This document shows, one piece after another, positions 1 through 7,095 of a DNA stretch of 24,378 bases. The notes under the pieces are model-generated. The model made no database searches. It saw only the letters and a list, made by a program, of their open reading frames with translations, and had not been told where the DNA came from. The DNA is from Myxococcales bacterium (GTDB lineage: Bacteria > Myxococcota > Polyangia > Fen-1088): the NCBI GenBank assembly GCA_003155465.1, contig PMCR01000144.1, forward strand, positions 1 to 24,378, in the 5' to 3' direction. Both the position numbers and the translations under genes were made by a program. Each line of letters starts with the position of its first letter. Position 1 is the stretch's first letter.

Positions 1-139
1 TGCCCACCACCAGCGGCCCCTCGCCCTGGATCAGCGTGGTGTGACCCACGCGCACGCCCGGCACGTCGGTGATGGCGTTGAGCGGTCCCGTGGGCAGATG
101 CCCGATGGCGAAGCCGAGATCGCGCAGACGCTTTCTCAT
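1..139 (-). CDS. P1/S58 family aminopeptidase (DmpA-like), N-terminal fragment
   Basis: Partial gene running off the left edge; only the first 46 codons are present. The translation begins MRKRLRDLGFAIGHLPTGPL and continues with N-A-I-T-D-V-P-G-V-R-V-G-H-T-T-L. This is the conserved N-terminus of the DmpA / L-aminopeptidase-D-esterase family (peptidase S58), self-processing Ntn-type hydrolases that remove N-terminal residues from small peptides, some of them D- or beta-amino acids. The self-cleavage site and catalytic Ser lie outside the window. It starts 68 bases after the stop of the tandem ATP-grasp gene on the same strand with no evident terminator, so co-transcription is likely. Family call is confident from the N-terminal motif; substrate is unknown. 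Confidence 0.8.
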   Translation of the reverse strand, partial: MRKRLRDLGFAIGHLPTGPLNAITDVPGVRVGHTTLIQGEGPLVVG

Positions 140-207
140 TGGCTAGCTCTGTTCTCTCGGTGCGCCCTGTGTTCTCTCTCTCGAAAAACACATGAGCCGA
201 TCCCGAC

Positions 208-2370
208 CTAAGATGTCTGCGGCTCGGCCGTGGGGGTCTTCTCGGCGTTTGGCTTCTCGCCTTTGCCGTTGCCGTCCGGCTTGCCGTTGCCTTCGCCGTT
301 ACCGTTGCTCGCCGGCACGACCCGAGCGGCCTCGGCCTCGCGCGCCTCAGCGCGACGCTTTTCGCGCAGTCGCTTCAGCCCACCCGAAAGAATCTCGCCA
401 ATCAGTGAGCGGTAGTCGATGTTGGCGGCCTTGGCGATGAGACACAGATCCGAGTAGTCGGGCGTCAGGCCGGGCAGCGGGTTCACTTCAAGCACGTAGA
501 AGTTGCCCCCCTCGTCCATGCGCAGATCCACACGCGCCACATCCCGGCAGTCAAGCGCCTCGAATGTGTCGCGGGCGACCCTCTCGATGGCCTTGACCTC
601 GCCCGGCGAGAGCTGGGCGGGACACTGGTAGTAGACGTGCTTCTCCCATTCCTGCTTGATCTGGTAGTCGTAGACGGGCCGCGGGTTGTTCTTGTCGAGA
701 AAGAGAATCTCCATGGCCGGCAACACGCGCGGTCGCTTGTCGCCCAGCAGCCCCACGGTGAATTCGCGACCGGCAACGTAGTGCTCAACCAGCGCGGGCT
801 GGCGATACTTCTCCAGCAGCTCCCGCACCACGGCCCGCAGCGATACCTCATCGTCCACCACCGAGGCATGGGCGCTCACGCCCTTGGACGAACCTTCCTG
901 GTTGGGCTTGACGATGAGCGGAAAGACCAACTTGGGCGACAGGCGCTCGCGACCGGTTTCCATCAACTGGAACTCGGGGGTGAGGATCCCGTGCTGGCGC
1001 AGCACCTTCTTGGACAGGGCCTTGTCAAGCGCGATGGACAGCGTGGCCGCGTCCGATCCGGTGTAGGGGATGCCCATCAACTCGCACAGTGCGGGCACCG
1101 CGGCCTCGCGGTTGCGACCCTCGACCCCTTCGGCGATGTTGAAGACCAAGTCCACCGGCGAGTCCGTGAGCTGGCGGGGCAACTCGGCGGTGGCCTCGAG
1201 GGGCAGCACCACGTGGCCGTAGCTCTCGAGCGCCTGGCTGATAGCCTCGATGGTCTGCGGGGCATCGTACTCGGCCTCGGCGTCGTCGCCGCCCTTGGAG
1301 TCGACACGCTTCATGTTGTGGGTGAAGCCGATGCGCAGCGGCTCGGGCGCCCTCCGCCGGCGACCCACCTGCGGGACGGTCAGTCCCTGCCGTCGCGCCG
1401 CACTGGCCACCACTGCGCCGAGCGCCGCCTGGTAGTCAAGCCCCTCGCGCGCCGCCGCGGCGAAGGTGCTGGACCCGCGTTCCAGCGAGGGCAAAGCGTT
1501 GACTTCGAGCAGGTAGATGCGGCCGTCGTCGCCCAGCCGAAAATCGACGCGGCCCAGGTCTCGCACGCCCAGGGTGCGGATGGCCAGCTTGCAGATGGCG
1601 CGCAGGCGAGCCACCACGTCCCGCTGCAAGTCAGGCGGGCAGCGCACGGCAACCCGGCTGGCCTCTGCGGATTTGAGCCGGTAGTCATAGATGTTGAAGC
1701 GGCTGCGGGCCGCCGGGTCGATGACGTAGTCGACCGGCAGCAGCACGCCCTCGTCACCTGCGCCTTCCAAGAAAGGAACCGTGACGTCGGTGCCGGTGAC
1801 GAACTCCTCCACGATCACGCCGGCGGGATAGCGGCGCAGAACCCGCGGCAACATGTCAGCCAGGGCGCGTGGATCGCGGGCCACGGCCTCGTCACCGATG
1901 CCCTTCGAGGACCCCTCGAAGTTGGGCTTGACCAGAACCGGGTAGGCCAACCCCAGCATGCCGATGTCGCGACCGCGTTGCACATCGTCAGGCACCACCA
2001 GACGGGACCGCGGCGTGTCTATGCCCTGAGCTCCGAGGACGAGCTTGGTCATCCACTTGTCCAGGGTGACAGTCATTACGTAGGCGTCCGAGCCGGTGTA
2101 GGGGAACCCCAATTCCTCGAACAACGCAGGGTAGAACGCCTCGCGCGTGCGGCCGCGACGTCCCTCGGCGGTGTTGAAGATGAGATCGGGCCCGTACGAC
2201 TCCAGACGCGCCGCCAGGTGCGAGGCCGGGCCGGTGACCTCGATCTTCTCGACCTCGTGCCCACCGGAGCGCAGGCCGTCGGCAATGGCGTCGACGGTTT
2301 CTGCGGTGTCGAATTCGGCTTCGTCTTCGCTGTCAGTGAGGCGAAGGTTGTGGGTAAATGCGATCTTCAC
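208..2370 (-). CDS. Tandem ATP-grasp ligase, duplicated D-Ala-D-Ala-ligase-like protein
   Basis: 720-residue protein made of two homologous ATP-grasp modules, about residues 1-335 and 345-670. Each opens with a similar N-domain (IAFTHN at 3-8, IGFTHN at 347-352; FNTAEG / FNIAEG; GFPYTGSD / GIPYTGSD). Each also has the nucleotide-binding KPNxEGSSKG segment (148-157, 488-497) and the metal-binding E-V-N-x-L-P motif (289-294, 628-633). Single-module D-Ala-D-Ala ligases are usually half this length. Both modules keep the ATP and Mg residues, so both could be active. Established chemistry of the family is ATP-driven amide bond formation through an acyl-phosphate; the substrates here are unknown. 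Residues about 687-712 are a Gly/Asn/Lys-rich tail. The next gene on the strand is an S58 aminopeptidase, hinting at a peptide-making and peptide-processing pair. Start is the ATG at 2370, with only a weak ribosome site. Confidence 0.88.
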   Translation of the reverse strand: MKIAFTHNLRLTDSEDEAEFDTAETVDAIADGLRSGGHEVEKIEVTGPASHLAARLESYGPDLIFNTAEGRRGRTREAFYPALFEELGFPYTGSDAYVMTVTLDKWMTKLVLGAQGIDTPRSRLVVPDDVQRGRDIGMLGLAYPVLVKPNFEGSSKGIGDEAVARDPRALADMLPRVLRRYPAGVIVEEFVTGTDVTVPFLEGAGDEGVLLPVDYVIDPAARSRFNIYDYRLKSAEASRVAVRCPPDLQRDVVARLRAICKLAIRTLGVRDLGRVDFRLGDDGRIYLLEVNALPSLERGSSTFAAAAREGLDYQAALGAVVASAARRQGLTVPQVGRRRRAPEPLRIGFTHNMKRVDSKGGDDAEAEYDAPQTIEAISQALESYGHVVLPLEATAELPRQLTDSPVDLVFNIAEGVEGRNREAAVPALCELMGIPYTGSDAATLSIALDKALSKKVLRQHGILTPEFQLMETGRERLSPKLVFPLIVKPNQEGSSKGVSAHASVVDDEVSLRAVVRELLEKYRQPALVEHYVAGREFTVGLLGDKRPRVLPAMEILFLDKNNPRPVYDYQIKQEWEKHVYYQCPAQLSPGEVKAIERVARDTFEALDCRDVARVDLRMDEGGNFYVLEVNPLPGLTPDYSDLCLIAKAANIDYRSLIGEILSGGLKRLREKRRAEAREAEAARVVPASNGNGEGNGKPDGNGKGEKPNAEKTPTAEPQTS

Positions 2371-2413
2371 GTCGTCGTCGCCACCCGCTGTCGTTCGGAT
2401 GTCTTGGGGCGAG

Positions 2414-2443
2414 AGTAGAACAAGAATCGCAGTCGTCCGTCAA
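2414..2443 (-). promoter_or_regulatory. Candidate sigma-70-type promoter of the tandem ATP-grasp gene
   Basis: Read on the minus strand there is TTGACG (2438-2443), an 18-base spacer, then TCTACT (2414-2419). The -35 matches consensus at 5 of 6 and the -10 at 4 of 6. The predicted start would leave a leader of about 35-40 bases before the ATG at 2370. This is seen by eye only. Confidence 0.35.
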
Positions 2444-2513
2444 CAGGCACGCTACGGCCTATCGGAGAATTCGCGGGCCGATCGCGCTGCGCTGCTGCAG
2501 CCGTGGCCGGGCC

Positions 2514-2717
2514 AGCGCAGGTCGGCCGGCGTGAGCGGTGCCCGTGAGCGGTAGCGCGAGCGACCAGCGGAACGCGGCCCGCGTGGGCGATTTGCGGCCC
2601 GCGATCCACATCCCGCCTTCCGCAAAACGCCCACGAACACGCTCACGCACTCGCCCACGCGACCCGCGATCCGGCCAGGCCCTCCCGGGCGGCTGGGAAT
2701 CTCCCGACCAGGTGTGG
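2514..2717 (-). repeat. Dispersed intergenic repeat, copy 1
   Basis: About 200 bases of non-coding DNA that are clearly related to 6849-7048 in inverted orientation. Read on the minus strand it starts right after the stop of the regulator gene (stop 2718-2720). Blocks shared with copy 2, in order, are GTCGGGA.ATT, AGCCGCCCG, GCGGGTCGCG, the exact 15-mer GTGTTCGTGGGCGTT, TCGCCCACGC, CGCTGGTCGCT, GCTACCGCTCAC and GGCCGACCTGCGCT. The last part has variable tandem units of GCTACCGCTCAC type. This fills most of the 347-base gap between the regulator and the ATP-grasp gene. The remaining 2371-2513 holds that gene's leader and promoter. Short ORFs here are translations of the repeat and are not credible genes. 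Confidence 0.75.
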
Positions 2718-4523
2718 CTAGCCCAGCAGAATTCCCCCTCGGCTGCGAAGCGCGCCGGCCACCTTCTCCGCCAAGGCCTTGAGATCTTCGCTCGGTCGCG
2801 CCAGATAGCCATCCACGCCCAGCTCGAACGCCTCCTTGATCGTCTCATATGACGGATAGGCGGTGTAGAGCACGGAAGCGCAGTGGGGCAGCAGGCGCTG
2901 CGCCTGCTCGATGACGCGCAAACCGGACATGCCGGGAAGGTTCCGGTCGGCCAGCACCACATCGTAGCGTTGGCTCTGCAGCAGGGTCAGCGCCTCGTCG
3001 CCGTCGGCTGCAGCCGTCACGTTGAACGTGCGGCCAAGAAACTCGGCGATGAGCTCGCGCCGCGAGCCTTCCACCTCCACCACCAACACGCGGCCCTTCT
3101 CGCCCAGGCGGGCCTTGTCGACCCGCGATGTGGCCTGCGCACGCGCAAGCTGCTCATCGCGGCGCGAAAGCGCGCGGCGGATGCGGAAACGCAAAGCCTC
3201 CACGTCGCGGATCGGCTTCTCGATGTAGTCCTGCGCCCCGATGTCGAGGGCCTCCACTGCCGAATCATAGGATGAATACCCGGTGATCATCACGACGGCG
3301 GGCTGGGGATCCAGCGTGCGCGCCACGCGCAACACCTCCAGACCCGACGCACCCGGCAAGTTCTTGTCGGTGAGCACCAGATCAAAACGCCGCTTCTGCA
3401 TCAGGTCGATGGCTTCTTCGGCTGAAGCTGCCGTGGTCACGCGATAGCCACCCCGGCGCAAGATCTCGCGCAGCACGGTCAGCACCACGGCCTCATCATC
3501 GACCACGAGGACTTCGTGAGCCGACGGGACCACGGCCCCGCCCCCTGCGACGGCGGCGTCGGCAATAAGCTTCGCGTCCACGTCCTGCGGCGCAGCCCGG
3601 GTCGAACCCGCGCGCTCCACCTGGTCCATGACCCCAAAACGAGCCAGGGTCTCGATCAACTGACGGCCCATCACCTCGGCGCGGCGCCGGCTGGCCGTAC
3701 TGGCCACAATGCGACCGATCTCCCCCGCTCGCCCACGGCCCAGATAGGCGCGCACACCGCCATAAACCGCGGCCCCCAGCCGTTCAGATGTTGGGGTTGC
3801 ATCAACCACCACGACCGCGGCGCCCGCAGCCCGACCTCGGGCTTCGCGCAGACGTGAGTCCATCCGATCCTCTGCTGCGACCCCGACCACCACCACGTCA
3901 GGCGAGGTCGAAACCACCGCGCCCCCCACGAGCTTGGCCAGCTCCGCGTCACCCATGACCATGATCGACGGCTGACGCCGGCGGTCACTGAGTGCCGCAT
4001 CCAGCGCGCTGACCAGCGCCGGCTCGTTCGCCTCCAACGCGGAGCGATGGGTGCTGACAGCGTTCCCCAGCAGCAGCTCGCGCGTGCGTGCCCGCCGGCA
4101 CGAAGCCAGCCAGCGCAGATGAGCGCGAAGAAGAGCGTCACTCTCCGGCAGGGGGCGCGTGAGCAGCGCCGCCACCTCACGCGCGTAGAAGCTGGAGCAG
4201 CGATCGGGATCGCCATCGAGCAGCAGGACCACATCGGCAAACGGCCGCAGCTCTCGCGCCGTGGCGAACGGATCCCGCTCCGCATCCACACCTTTCTCAT
4301 CGAGCACCGCCAGCTCGAACGGCTCTTCGGCCAGGCGGTCGAGTGCCTGGTCGGCAGAAGGCAACTCCACCACCTCGCCCTCGGCGGAAAGGGCGGCCAC
4401 CACGCGCGCTCGTTCCCCGGGGTCGGCAAGCCCGACCAAGAAGCGTTCCTGGGCTAGTCGAGCAGCGCTGCGCAGCGAGGCGAAGAGCCCAGCGGAACTT
4501 GTGCCCGGCATGGTCGGGCCCAT
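2718..4523 (-). CDS. Multi-receiver response regulator (four REC-like domains)
   Basis: 601 residues with no DNA-binding, kinase, AAA+ or cyclase domain visible. Four receiver-like folds are seen. REC1 (about 27-130) keeps an Asp at the phospho position (D75) but has Arg where the conserved Lys should be (R123). REC2 (about 186-290) is degenerate, with Gly in place of the acceptor. REC3 (about 337-450) is canonical: D342/D343, acceptor D386, T414, K436 in YIEKP. REC4 (about 478-592) keeps D526 and T554, but the acidic pair is E483/V484 and the Lys is R576. Such proteins act as phosphorelay or docking hubs in two-component networks; the partner kinase is not in the window. REC3 is the likely phosphorylated domain and the rest may be allosteric or protein-binding. 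The gene is divergent from the outer-membrane/PQQ operon, separated by 106 bases. Start ATG 4523 has GAAG a few bases upstream; an in-frame ATG at codon 5 is an alternative. Confidence 0.85.
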   Translation of the reverse strand: MGPTMPGTSSAGLFASLRSAARLAQERFLVGLADPGERARVVAALSAEGEVVELPSADQALDRLAEEPFELAVLDEKGVDAERDPFATARELRPFADVVLLLDGDPDRCSSFYAREVAALLTRPLPESDALLRAHLRWLASCRRARTRELLLGNAVSTHRSALEANEPALVSALDAALSDRRRQPSIMVMGDAELAKLVGGAVVSTSPDVVVVGVAAEDRMDSRLREARGRAAGAAVVVVDATPTSERLGAAVYGGVRAYLGRGRAGEIGRIVASTASRRRAEVMGRQLIETLARFGVMDQVERAGSTRAAPQDVDAKLIADAAVAGGGAVVPSAHEVLVVDDEAVVLTVLREILRRGGYRVTTAASAEEAIDLMQKRRFDLVLTDKNLPGASGLEVLRVARTLDPQPAVVMITGYSSYDSAVEALDIGAQDYIEKPIRDVEALRFRIRRALSRRDEQLARAQATSRVDKARLGEKGRVLVVEVEGSRRELIAEFLGRTFNVTAAADGDEALTLLQSQRYDVVLADRNLPGMSGLRVIEQAQRLLPHCASVLYTAYPSYETIKEAFELGVDGYLARPSEDLKALAEKVAGALRSRGGILLG

Positions 4524-4574
4524 TGTACTTCACACAGGCACCAGGTCGTCATATAGATTGCAGTTCCGGGATGG

Positions 4575-4590
4575 TGGCACCAATCTTGTA
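4575..4590 (+). promoter_or_regulatory. Candidate sigma-54 (-24/-12) promoter
   Basis: TGGCAC-N5-TTGTA, against the established sigma-54 consensus TGGCAC-N5-TTGCA/T. The GG lies at 4576-4577 and the -12 element reads GT instead of GC, the single deviation. The predicted start is near 4600, leaving a leader of about 30 bases that carries a strong ribosome site (4618-4623) before the ATG at 4630. Position, orientation and spacing all fit the following gene. No bound activator is identified. Confidence 0.5.
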
Positions 4591-4617
4591 AGGTGCGAGT
4601 ATGATACGGATCAGTTT

Positions 4618-4623
4618 AAGGAG
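4618..4623 (+). promoter_or_regulatory. Ribosome binding site fixing the start of the barrel protein
   Basis: AAGGAG six bases before the ATG at 4630. This supports 4630 as the start over the much longer open frame that begins inside the divergent regulator gene. Confidence 0.75.
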
Positions 4624-4629
4624 AGTGTC

Positions 4630-5514
4630 ATGGTAACCACCGACTTAGACAGCATGTTGAGGCGAGTTTTCATTACCGCGACGGCAACGCTCGCCGTGCT
4701 TGGCATTCACACTGCAGCGCACGCGCAACAGAGCCAGGCGCCTAATGCACCGCTGGCGGCGGCGGCCGAGCCGTCTCCGCCAGCCAGTCCAGCGCCCACG
4801 CCGCCTGCGGCCGAGGCTGCTCCCGCGCCGCCACCCGCGGCCGAGGCTGCTCCCGTGCTGCCGCCCGGCTACGGCCCGCCACCTGGCTACGGCCCGCCAC
4901 CTGGCTACGGCCCGCCGCCTGGCTACGGCCCGCCGCCCGGCTACGGCAACCGCTATGGATACCCGCCTGGTTACTATCTGCCTCCGGCGGCGCCCTACGG
5001 GAGCCCGATGCGCTTGGTTCTCCGTCCCTTTGTCTTTAGCGTCGGGCTAGGCGTGACCAGCCTTTCGCTCAGCGCCGAGGATGGCTCGGCCCACGAGCCG
5101 GGCCTCTCGTACTCACTTCATCTTGCCTTCGGAATCACACCGCGCTGGCTGGTGCTTCTGGCCATGGATGGGGCCTGGGCCCAATTCTCCGGTGCCCGTT
5201 TCGGCGCCCACGCAAGCTTCTCACAGTCGACGTATACCGCTGGCGCGCAGTTCTACATGCTGCCCTGGCTCTATTCGCGGCTTGGCCTTGGCCTGGCTTG
5301 CCTCGAGTGGAGTGACGATTCCCACGACGGGTCGAACTGCAAAGGACAAGCTATCGCCGCCGGTGTCGGGACCCAGTTTCTGCAAACCCGCAACACATCG
5401 CTCGCTGCTGAGCTGGCGACAACGGTTGCGCGATACCCCGATTCACAGGCGAGCGACCAGCGGAACGATGTCTGGTACAGCATTGGCGTCAACCTGATGC
5501 TCAACCTCTACTAA
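4630..5514 (+). CDS. Predicted outer-membrane beta-barrel protein with PPGYG repeats
   Basis: 294 residues. Residues 1-32 form a signal peptide with hydrophobic VFITATATLAVLGI and cleavage after AHA, before QQ. A Pro/Ala-rich segment (about 36-78) leads to five near-perfect P-P-P-G-Y-G units (about 78-107, 15-base DNA repeats around 4861-4948) and a Tyr/Pro-rich stretch. From about residue 120 to the end, alternating hydrophobic/polar strands and a terminal aromatic (VNLMLNLY) suggest a small outer-membrane beta barrel. The family is not recognised by name. Start is set by AAGGAG at 4618. The next gene, a PQQ-propeller lipoprotein, begins 12 bases after the stop, so the two are probably one operon driven by the sigma-54-like site at 4575. 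Function is unknown; a surface adhesin or pore is possible. Confidence 0.75.
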   Translation: MVTTDLDSMLRRVFITATATLAVLGIHTAAHAQQSQAPNAPLAAAAEPSPPASPAPTPPAAEAAPAPPPAAEAAPVLPPGYGPPPGYGPPPGYGPPPGYGPPPGYGNRYGYPPGYYLPPAAPYGSPMRLVLRPFVFSVGLGVTSLSLSAEDGSAHEPGLSYSLHLAFGITPRWLVLLAMDGAWAQFSGARFGAHASFSQSTYTAGAQFYMLPWLYSRLGLGLACLEWSDDSHDGSNCKGQAIAAGVGTQFLQTRNTSLAAELATTVARYPDSQASDQRNDVWYSIGVNLMLNLY

Positions 5515-5525
5515 CTCAGATTCGC

Positions 5526-6839
5526 TTGAACGCGGGCCGTCGAAACGAGTCCCAACGTCGGCGTACGCTGGGGCTGCTTGCCATAGGGTTGGCTGGGTGC
5601 ATGGCGCACGCACCGCCAGCCCCGGTGGGATGCGGATCCGACAACGACTGCAAGCTGGCGCGCGTCTGCGAAGCCAGCCAATGCGTCTGGCCCAAGATGC
5701 CGGCCCCGGCTCCTTGCGTGGCGCCACAGCCCGAGACCAGCGCGGCCCCCATTCCCGCGGGGCCACCGGCGCAGGCCATGTTCCGCTTCGAGCCCCAGCA
5801 TCGGGGCCGCTCACCCTACCGGCTGCCAGCCCAACGGCCGGAAGTCCGCTGGACCTTCGAGACCGCCGGTCCCATCACCTCATCGCCCGCGCTGTCGTCC
5901 GACGGCCTGGTCTTGGTCGGCGGCCACGATGGCCGGCTGCACGCGATCGATCGGCAAGGCAAGCTGCGCTGGTCGTTTGCCACGGGCGACCTTGTCTTCA
6001 GTTCACCGGCGCTTTCCGCTTCCGGGGCGGTCTACCTCGGGTCCGACGACGACTTCTTGTATGCGATCGACGGCAAGAACGGCAAGTCACTGTGGAAGAT
6101 ACGCGCGGGGAGCTGCGCCCAAACCCTGGGGGTTGGTCCCGATGCCAGTCGTTGCGATGTGGATGGCGGGCCCACCATCGGGCTCGACGGAACCATCTAC
6201 TTCGGTGGCGACGCGGTGTATGCCGTGGACCCCAACGGGACTCTGCGCTGGCGCTTCGCCACGGGTGGGCATGTTTCCAGCGCACCCGCGGTGACGTCTG
6301 ATGGAACCGTGTTCGTGGGGAGCATGGACCACAGCTTCTATGCCATCAACAAGGATGGGACCAAACGCTGGGACTTCCGCGCCCGCGGCGATGTGGAGTC
6401 CAGCCCTACTATCGAGGAAGACGGCACCATCTACGTCGGCTCCGATGACAACAAGCTCTACGCCCTAAGTCCACTCGGCCAGATCGTGTGGGCCTTTTCC
6501 ACCGGCGACGACATCCGGGCGACGCCCGCGATCGGCCGCGACGGGACGGTCTACGTGGGATCGTTCGACGGCCTCTTCTATGCGATCCATCGCGACGGCA
6601 CGCCGGCCTGGACCTTCCGCACCGGCGATCGCATTCTTTCGTCCGCTCTGGTTGACGCGGCCGGTGCCATCCTGTTCGGGTCCCAGGACGACCGCCTCTA
6701 CTGTCTGGAGCCCGACGGGCGGCTGCGCTGGTCGGTGGAATTGGGAGGCGACGTGGACAGCTCGCCCATCCTGGCTGCGGACGGAACCATCTACGTGGGC
6801 AGCGACGACAAGAAGCTCTATGCGCTTCACGCTCCGTAG
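5526..6839 (+). CDS. PQQ-like eight-blade beta-propeller lipoprotein
   Basis: 437 residues. The N-terminus is basic, followed by LGLLAIGLAGC; the lipobox L22-A23-G24-C25 marks a lipoprotein. Residues 36-53 form a Cys-rich CGSDNDC...C...C knot common in myxobacterial secreted proteins, followed by a Pro/Ala linker. From about residue 105 to the end there are eight repeats of roughly 40 residues of the type RWxF.TG..V.SSPA...DGT.YVGS.D..LYA, i.e. a PQQ-quinoprotein-type propeller, as in BamB. It lacks obvious enzyme residues and is most likely a scaffold or binding protein. Start is TTG at 5526 because the signal peptide requires it; the first ATG (5601) would delete it. No clear ribosome site is seen, consistent with coupling to the barrel gene 12 bases upstream. 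Pairing with an outer-membrane barrel suggests a cell-envelope role (inference). Confidence 0.82.
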   Translation: MNAGRRNESQRRRTLGLLAIGLAGCMAHAPPAPVGCGSDNDCKLARVCEASQCVWPKMPAPAPCVAPQPETSAAPIPAGPPAQAMFRFEPQHRGRSPYRLPAQRPEVRWTFETAGPITSSPALSSDGLVLVGGHDGRLHAIDRQGKLRWSFATGDLVFSSPALSASGAVYLGSDDDFLYAIDGKNGKSLWKIRAGSCAQTLGVGPDASRCDVDGGPTIGLDGTIYFGGDAVYAVDPNGTLRWRFATGGHVSSAPAVTSDGTVFVGSMDHSFYAINKDGTKRWDFRARGDVESSPTIEEDGTIYVGSDDNKLYALSPLGQIVWAFSTGDDIRATPAIGRDGTVYVGSFDGLFYAIHRDGTPAWTFRTGDRILSSALVDAAGAILFGSQDDRLYCLEPDGRLRWSVELGGDVDSSPILAADGTIYVGSDDKKLYALHAP

Positions 6840-6848
6840 TGGCTAGAG

Positions 6849-7048
6849 CGTGTCGGGAAATTGCGAGCCGCCCGAAGAGCCGGCCCGCGGTTCGCGGCTA
6901 GCGGGTCGCGAGGGCGTGTTCGTGGGCGTTACGCGGGAGGACGGAGAGCGGGCCGCGGGCCGCTCACGCCAGTCGCCCACGCAGGCCGCGCCACGCTGGT
7001 CGCTACCGCTCACGCTACCGCTACCGCTCACGCTGGCCGACCTGCGCT
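6849..7048 (+). repeat. Dispersed intergenic repeat, copy 2
   Basis: Related to 2514-2717 in inverted orientation within the window. It begins about 10 bases after the stop of the PQQ lipoprotein gene and ends about 45 bases before the RNase R ATG. Relative to the gene just upstream, its direction is the same as in copy 1. It shares the exact 15-mer GTGTTCGTGGGCGTT and the end block GGCCGACCTGCGCT, and has GCTACCGCTCAC-type tandem units. The open frame continues through it in phase with RNase R, which could mislead gene callers into adding about 82 residues to that protein. Confidence 0.75.
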
Positions 7049-7095
7049 CGAACTGCCGACATTGGCGCCGGGCGCGTGTATGCTGGGATGACAAA

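Noticed and set aside
637..2418. Long plus-strand open frame of 593 codons opposite the ATP-grasp gene
   Set aside because: Fully antisense to a gene with strong family motifs. It is His/Gln/Val/Gly-rich in the way expected of a GC-rich shadow frame, with no recognisable domain.
4261..4629. 123-codon N-terminal extension of the barrel protein
   Set aside because: It overlaps the divergent regulator gene, lacks a ribosome site and would bury the signal peptide. AAGGAG at 4618 fixes the start at 4630.
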